A DNA stretch of 64,000 bases from Taxillus chinensis. Its lineage: Eukaryota; Streptophyta; Magnoliopsida; Santalales; Loranthaceae. A program made the position numbers and the translations under genes. The stretch's first letter is position 1; the number at the start of each line of letters is the position of its first letter. Below the pieces are notes generated by a model. The model worked only from the letters and a program-made list of their open reading frames with translations, did no database searches and was not told the DNA's origin. The stretch spans positions 40,324,189-40,388,188 of the forward strand of contig CM042085.1 of assembly GCA_023512835.1 (NCBI GenBank), in the 5' to 3' direction. Below, piece by piece: positions 58,082 through 64,000 of this stretch.

Positions 58082-58262
58082 GTAATGCTTAAGGGGTCAC
58101 TGGGAGTTAATGTATTCTGTTTAATGTACTTTGAAGCTATGAACATTTGTTTTTCCTTAAACCTTCCAATAAAATGTGTTTTTCAAATCTTCCATGGTGC
58201 ATTCCATTCATAACATATGCATATCATATTTGGTTACCAACTTGTCATTCTCTTATAAGTAG
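58082..58262 (+). other. Candidate intron between protease and reverse transcriptase, element E (181 bp)
   Basis: Donor CCATAAT-GTAATG, with the TAA stop inside it. Acceptor TTATAAGTAG-GTATCATA after a T-rich stretch. Joining keeps frame and opens 26 codons before a single TAA, just ahead of the reverse transcriptase frame. Element F shows the same donor, acceptor and length (179 bp). Splicing is inferred. Confidence 0.65.
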
Positions 58263-59140
58263 GTATCATAATGTCAATGAAAACATAGTATGCGAAGGCA
58301 AAACGAGATGCCAAAAGTTTGACCAAAGTCCAAACTGGGAGTAACCCGTGTTTGAAGCTAATAAGAATGAGGTAGAGGAGACACTTGAGCTACCAGGGGA
58401 GATTATACGCCTCTTGGAAAGGGAAGACTGTTTCTCCATTCCAAGTGAAGACCTAGTAGAAACAGTGAATTTGGGGACGGTTGCCGAACCAAGAGAATTG
58501 AGGGTGGGATCCTTAATAGCTACCGACATCAAGAAGCAATTAATTGAGCTGTTAAGGAGCTACATAGATGTTTTTGTATGGTCGTATCAAGATATGCCAG
58601 GATTAGACACAGACATAGTGCAACATCACATACCAGTGAGGCCAGAATGCAAGCCAGTTCAGCAGAAATTGAGAAGAATGAGACCGGAGATGCTACTGAA
58701 GATTAAAGAAGAGGTCAGAAAGCAATGGGACGCAGGTTTCTTAAGTGTCTCCCATTATCCAGAATGGGTGGCCAATGTTGTACCAGTACCGAAGAAAGGA
58801 GGCAAGGTCCGTATGTGCGTTGATTATAGAGATTTGAATTGGGCTAGTCCAAAAGATAACTTCCCACTTCCTCACATTGATACGCTAGTGGATAATACGG
58901 CAAAGCATGCTCTATTCTCATTCATGGATGGTTTCTCGGGCTATAATCAAATTCGTATGGCCCCCGAACAAAGAGAGGACCACATTCACGACACTTTGGG
59001 GCACTTTCTGCTATAATGTGATGCCGTTTGTTCTAAAGAACGCAGGAGCCACCTATCAGCGAGCCATGGTGACTCTATTCCACGATATGATGCATAAGGA
59101 AGTCGAAGTATATGTGGATGACATGATAGCCAAATCACGA
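58263..59140 (+). pseudogene. Element E partial reverse transcriptase
   Basis: Linker DMPGLDTDIVQHHIPVRPEC, then KIKEEVRKQWDAG, VPVPKKGGKVRMCVDYRDLN, FSGYNQIRMAPEQ, a one-base shift near 58975, FVLKNAGATYQRAM and VYVDDMIAKS. Right after YVDD the sequence departs from the family at about 59140. The thumb, both RNase H domains and integrase are missing. Confidence 0.9.
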
Positions 59141-60089
59141 AGCACTGAAGATCCTAAGAGCTCATACTTAGCAAGCTTCTCATCAAGCTATCCTAGCTTT
59201 CTTTGTTCAACTTTACAACTCTTTCTTTGCAATTTCCCCAAGCTCTAAACACATCCTTTTGGCACTTGACAAACTTTTTCCCCTTTTGGGTCACCTCATA
59301 GAGCGATCTCCTTGAGTGAACTCGTAGAGGGAGCCCAAATTGGGTTACTTCCCAAACTCACCATTTCCTTAAAGTATTTCCCCAAATACCAATTGATGTC
59401 TCCAACAAGTCTTTCCAGCTTAAGCCTATCATTGCTGTGGGCTTTCCATTTTCAATTCGAGCCTATCGTTGCTGTGGGCTTTTCAATTTTCAGTTCAAGC
59501 CTATCATTGCTGTGGGCTTTCTATTTTCAGTTTAAGCCTATCGTTGCTGTGGGCTTTCTATTTTCAGTTTAAGCCTATCGTTGCTGTGGGCTTTCTATTT
59601 TCAGTTTAAGCCTATCGTTGCTGAGGGCCTTTCCATTTTCAAGCCAAGCATATCATTGCTATGGGCCTTTCTATTTTCAACTCAAGCCTATCGTTGCTGT
59701 GGGCCTTTCCATTTTCAGTTAAGCCTATCATTACTGTGGGCCTTTTTCATTCTTCAATTCAAGCCTATCATTGCATTTTCAACCCAAGTCTATCGTTGTC
59801 GTGGGCTTTCTTTTTTAGTTAAAGCCTATCATTGCTGTGGGCTTTTCATGTTTCAGTTCAAGCCTGTCATTGTTGCAGGCTTTCAATCTCTAGTATCATG
59901 CAGCCTTAGATGCCTCATCAAAGTATTATCCAAGTCCACCGGCCTGTGAAGCCCCTTTTCCCACTCGAGGATAGACCCAACCGTCACATTCTATTCTTCC
60001 TCTCTGCTAGGTAAGTCAGGTAAGTGCTCCAACCCATCCAAAATGACTCCCTTTTATCTCTGTACACTGTTTGTATACAAACAGTGCAC
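59141..60089 (+). other. Element E 3' noncoding region
   Basis: Begins at the pol deletion. No gene. A tandem repeat fills 59421-59885. The rest leads to the polypurine tract. TTTGTATACAAA near 60069 occurs near the tract in F as well. Confidence 0.7.
59421..59885. repeat. About 13 copies of a 36-39 bp tandem repeat in element E 3' noncoding region
   Basis: Unit AAGCCTATCGTTGCTGTGGG plus CTTTCTATTTTCAGTT, with substitutions and short deletions. It has the same position as the F repeat at 33175-33915 but a different unit. Confidence 0.88.
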
Positions 60090-60102
60090 AAAGAGGGGCA
60101 GC
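60090..60102 (+). other. Polypurine tract of element E
   Basis: AAAGAGGGGCAGC directly before the 3' LTR, identical to element F. Confidence 0.88.
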
Positions 60103-62871
60103 TGTTGGACCCCATTTTGTCCGGGTTAGACATACTAACCCCATTTGGTGTATATACCTTTTTGCCCATGCCATATACCTTGTTGAACAGGTCCTTAGAG
60201 ATTCCCTGCGATTTGCACAAGATGGATACAATTACACGAATGGGGAAGCCCAAAATGGATGACCTTTGCTATAAGTCCCTGAAGTACCCCAAGACCAAAA
60301 TCAGGGGATAGAGGAAGAAATTTGGAGAATAACGCACTTGACCAAGCTCCATTCTAATTTAAAATGAAGAAGTTATGGCCAAAACAACTTTCGTTGGAAA
60401 AAGTCAAACTTGCCAAAAGACGGTCAATGCCCCTGGTGAAACTGCCCGAAAAAGTGATCATGCGAAACTCTCCAAAATGTCTATGTAGGCGAATACGGGT
60501 CTTCCCAAACAATCCCTAAAAGGTCGTCCATTTTTGCATTGTGGGTAAGGGTAAAAAGGTAATTAAAAACTTCGGGGTTGACCGTTGACCTGCCGACACT
60601 TCGACCCGTTAACCTTCGAAGCCTCGAAGCCTCGAAGCCATGAAGACCCGAGCCTCGAAGCCGCGAAGACCCGAAGCCGCGAAGACCAGAAGCCTCGACG
60701 CTTCGAAGCCTCGACGCCTGTAAACCTTCGACCTGCCGACACTCCGACCTTCGACCGTTCGAGCCTTGACCTTCGAACCTTATGAGCCTTCGACCCTCCG
60801 ACCCTGCCGACACTTCGACCCGTTGACCGTTGACTTTTGACCCACCGAAATTTCGACCCACTGAAACTTCGACCCTGCCGACACTTCGACCTGCCGACAC
60901 TTCGACCCTCTGACCCCTTGACCTTCGCTGTTTGGCTTCTTTCGTTTGCTCTCTCGCTGATCACTCACGAGATACGTTTTATGAGCTGACCATTTTTGTT
61001 AGAGATGCTTTCAACGCCTGTCAATCACATGCGTCAACAAAAAACCAAAAAAAGGCAATCATAGATCGACAGTCCACCCGACAAGGCATAGAATCTGGGA
61101 ATTAATAAGTGCTGGGATTAATAATACACTTGGCCAAGCATTAAATGCAGCAATTAATGAGATCTAGCCAATATCCTTTAAAATTAGTGTCCCGTCCATG
61201 CAGAAGAAGAGCTCGGTGAAAAAAAAAACAGAAAAGGAAGAGGTTCGGCAGAGAGAAAAAACAGTTCAGCCCCAAAAAAAAAAAAGAGACCGAGAGATTT
61301 TTGACGACCAGAAAAAGAAAACGGAGCACGCCCAGAAAAAGGAAAAGGAGGACTCATGCCCAGAAAAAGAAAAAGGGAGAGGTATTCACGCCCAAGGAAA
61401 AAAGAGAGAGCCCTGTTGCCATCTTCACTCCCAGTCGCCTAATTCCAGATTTTCCCCCAGATTTTCGCCCAACACTCCCCCTGTCCTAAAATCAAAATTG
61501 CCCATCCTTCCCAACTTCTCTTTCTCTCTTATTTCGTTCCAGCTTTTTTCTAGCAGAAGAAAGACAAAAAAAACAACACCAGTCTGCTTTCTTTTTTTTT
61601 TTCTCTTTTTCTTACGTTTCTATCATAAAAAACAAAAAATCCAGTATACCTTGGCAGTCTCCACAGTATGTCCTAGCTGATCGTTGCACTTGGTGCTGCT
61701 GAAATTTGGTGATTTGCGTAAGCAAACGTCTTTCGGTATAGACAGAATATTTCAGACAGACATCCTGTGATAAAGCCCCATTCAAGTCAAAGTTAGTGTA
61801 ATTTACATTTGTTGCTCTTTTTTTTAGCTTATTTATATTTATATTTAATGTGATTTTAGTATTTTCCTGGTTTTCATTTTTTAGCTTATCTCTATATTTG
61901 ATGTAATTTTTAGTATTTGCTGTTGTATTTTCCTTGTATTTTCATTCTTTGTATGTGGTACGTCGTAATATGTAAAATATAGTGGAAACCAAAAAAAAAA
62001 AAAGAGTGCAAGGAAAGGCATAAGAAAACGAGGAGATGAAAAAAAAAGAAAAAAAGAAAAAAAATATTTTTCTGTTTATTTATTTGTGGATGTCATAATC
62101 ACACACTCCACAGTTTTTTTTACTTTAATGCATATGTTCATTACTTTGATTTAAGATTTTGGGTTTTAAAAAAAAAAAAAAAGGTTTCCAAAAACAAAAA
62201 AAAACAAAACAAACAAAAAAACGTTTTCATGTTTTCAAACAAAAAAAAACCCAAAATTAGTACTTCAATTTCCAAAACCAAAAAAACAAAAAAAACAAAG
62301 ACAAAAAAAAAGACCAAAAAAAAAAACAAAACAAAACAAAAACAAACAAAAAAATGTATGTTTTCTAACCCAAAAAACCAAAAAAAGAGGGAAAATAAAA
62401 AAGAAAAAAAATCATATTTGAGGACTTCAATTTCCAAAATAAAACCAAACACCAAAACCAACCCGTAGAATCTTATTATCCACTTCAAACAAAAACCCAA
62501 AACCTTTAGGATTCCCTTTAGAAATTTAGGGTAAATTCATTTTCACCATGACTTCAATAAATAACTTAGCTAAATAAAAATCATAAACTTTTCAGGAAAC
62601 TTAACCCGGTCATGGCGGTACAAATAAAATAAAAAAACCTCCTCCTCCTAAATTAGATACCGAAAGGGCGCTGTAGGGGTGCTAATCCTTCCCTACATGT
62701 AACCAACTCCCGAACCCTTCTCTGATAACGTAGACCACACACTTGAAACAACTCAAAGTAGAGGGTATCCAACTGTACCCCAAAAACAGTTGGTGGCGAC
62801 TCTAAATTTTCTCAACATTGGTTTAGTTTGAGCTCACCCCAAACGGGCCCGGACGAAAACCAGTGATGACA
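60103..62871 (+). mobile_element. Element E 3' LTR (2769 bp, uninterrupted)
   Basis: It starts TGTTGGACCCCATTTTG and ends CAGTGATGACA, followed by the duplication CTCTC. It carries the CGAAGCC minisatellite (60575-60915) and A-rich tract (62000-62420). It preserves the empty site of element F at about 62767-62782. No gene. Confidence 0.93.
60575..60915. repeat. Degenerate TTCGA/CGAAGCC minisatellite in element E 3' LTR
   Basis: Counterpart of 27225-27610, about 45 bp shorter, with different internal copy numbers. Confidence 0.8.
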
Positions 62872-63122
62872 CTCTCGACATGCAAATCACACAATCAAGC
62901 AACTCAAACAATCACACAAACAATTTTTTTTATTTTTTTATTTTTATTTTTTTAATTTTTTATTTTTAAAATGACTAACAAACAATCTAAGAACAAACAC
63001 CATAAATAAAACTTGCAATCACACAACATAAAAGACAAGCAAGTGGCTCAAGTCACGCCCCAATACACCACACTTAAAATATGCTATGTCCTCATGGCAT
63101 GAAATAGGGAGTAGGAAAATAC
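62872..63122 (-). other. Athila copy D 3' noncoding region, inner part
   Basis: Continues from 26743 across element E (CTCTC duplicated). It has a T-rich tract (62926-62965). In sense it has GAGGACATAGC then AAGTGTGGTGTATTGGGG (about 63058-63098), which resembles the pre-LTR block at 25400-25440. No gene. Confidence 0.65.
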
Positions 63123-64000
63123 TTACCTCTCAGTTGGCAAGCTGTAGTAGTAGATAACATTAGCCACCATTCGACGTGCACGAGTAACAAAATCAGTTGA
63201 GGTTTCTCCGCGTATTTCCCAGCTTTCCCTCAGTTGCAGAATAGCCATCATATAGTAGCAAACAAAAATCCCACAGCTGAATTAGTCAGGCTGTTGAGGG
63301 AGTTCCATTTCCTTGAGGTGAATAAGAGGGAGCTTGTCCTGCAACAATCCTTCTTTTTTCATTGCATCCTTGATTCTTCTTATGAGCCCATGAACAAGCT
63401 TGTCTCTTTCTTCTGGTGAACCCTTCGCCTTGGCTTGAATCATAAAGCACTGCATGCCCTGCACTCAAATTCACACGCACCAAGACATAGTGACGATCAA
63501 TGTGTACAGGGATCCGCACCTCATGCATACCATGCCAAGGACGGTGCCCTTCATTCTAACCATTTATACGCTGGCGCCACACACTTTCAGACAAAGGTTG
63601 CTCATAAAGCTCGCACAGCATAATAGAGGTATACTGGGACAGTGGGTAGTTATGAGGCTCGGCCTCCACTACAAAATACATAGTCCTGCAAAATAAGTCC
63701 ACCTCATCTGTGTATAGATATTCATCACCTAAGTTCCGTTGAAGGACAAACAAGGTAAAGAGGTCCATATCCCTTGCAAAGCGAACCCTTAACACCTGTG
63801 AGTTAATGAAGTTCTCAAATTCTGCTTGACTCTCAGCAGATTATAGGGTTGGATCTATGGTTAAGTATATAGGCTCTCCGAGCAGGTCTTGAGATGCAGC
63901 AGGAATATATGTCCCCCATGAGACAGGAAACACCATAGGCACAATAGCCTGAGAATAGGTAGGATTCATAAAGGGCTGAAAAGGTGAATGCCCTGCTTCT
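63123..64000 (-). pseudogene. Ulp1/C48-type cysteine protease in an Athila element (partial at window edge)
   Basis: Ulp1-type peptidases cleave SUMO from proteins. On the minus strand one continuous protein reads from the window edge to a stop at 63123-63125. It has a Pro-rich N-part (PFMNPTYSQAIVPMVFPVS), then DEYLYTDEVDLFCRTMYFVV, PLSQYTSIML and SVWRQRING, then the catalytic region: His in PVHIDRHYVLVRVNL (the usual HW is HY), Asp in AVLYDSS, the oxyanion Gln in LPQQPD and Cys in FSCGIFVCYYM. Breaks: TAA at 63841, TAG at 63556, a frameshift between 63404 and 63447, and TAA at 63282. The final stop lies within AGGTAAGT, a perfect splice-donor match. It sits inside the sequence bounded by LTR D, where the third gene of Athila elements is found. 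Confidence 0.72.

Larger units (their letters stand above)
26744..62871 (+). mobile_element. Tat/Ogre-lineage Ty3/gypsy retrotransposon E, interrupted by three insertions
   Basis: Plus-strand element with LTRs starting TGTTG and ending CAGTGATGACA, flanked by the 5-bp duplication CTCTC (26739-26743 and 62872-62876). Order: 5' LTR, primer site, ORF1, gag, protease with G-patch, partial reverse transcriptase, 3' noncoding repeats, polypurine tract, 3' LTR. Without its three guests (F 18.6 kb, G 2.2 kb, H 1.8 kb) it is about 13.5 kb. RNase H, the second RNase H and integrase are deleted. Confidence 0.92.

Noticed and set aside
1..64000. Host protein-coding genes
   Set aside because: Every long frame resolved to a retrotransposon domain, ORF1 or the Ulp1-like frame, and nothing suggested a multi-exon host gene. 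The Ulp1-like region is the only candidate for captured host sequence.

Overview
The window is plant repeat DNA. No ordinary host gene could be recognised. Almost every open frame belongs to a Ty3/gypsy LTR retrotransposon of a seed-plant lineage (Athila, Tat/Ogre and a chromovirus-like group), plus one solo LTR that looks Ty1/copia-like. The lineages, the tRNA-Asp, tRNA-Arg and initiator-Met primer sites, and the depth of nesting suggest heterochromatin of a flowering plant, probably a dicot. The species cannot be named from the sequence.

Layout. (1) 1-4356: Athila copy A, minus strand, running off the left edge, with a degenerate tRNA-Asp primer site at 4334-4349. (2) 4356-7024: three tandem units of about 0.9 kb, each joining an antisense Athila LTR end to a sense gag fragment. 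A longer antisense LTR follows (7025-8503). (3) 8504-13337: Athila copy B, plus strand, from late gag to the 3' noncoding region. (4) 13338-23690: Athila copy C, minus strand. Its 3' LTR is split by a chromovirus-like element (13566-18892, duplication TTGGC) whose interior is inverted. Its pol is deleted from mid reverse transcriptase onward. (5) 23691-26743 and, beyond the next insertion, 62872-64000: the 3' half of Athila copy D. It has an LTR, about 1.6 kb of 3' noncoding sequence and, further inside, a broken Ulp1/C48-type cysteine protease. (6) 26744-62871: Tat/Ogre element E, plus strand, duplication CTCTC. Three younger insertions interrupt it: Tat/Ogre element F (29465-48055, minus, duplication CAACT) inside E's 5' LTR; solo LTR G (49097-51325, duplication GCTTG) inside E's ORF1; and solo LTR H (52497-54306, duplication CGTGC) at the end of ORF1.

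How the parts relate. E and F share a primer site, a polypurine tract and gene order: ORF1 of the DUF7745 type, gag, protease with G-patch, reverse transcriptase. F continues with RNase H, a second archaeal-type RNase H and integrase. E lost everything after mid reverse transcriptase. In both, protease and reverse transcriptase are separated by a stop codon that lies inside a candidate splice donor. Candidate introns of 181 and 179 bases would remove the stop and keep frame. None of the copies looks autonomous: each has stops, frameshifts or large deletions. Element F keeps the longest open frame, 724 codons covering RNase H and integrase.

Most worth a second look: the Ulp1-like protease in the third-gene position of an Athila element; the paired Tat introns; the LTR-gag tandem array; the inversion inside the chromovirus-like element; a palindromic ACGT motif shared by promoters of unrelated LTR families; and a gag amber codon at the same place in two Athila copies.
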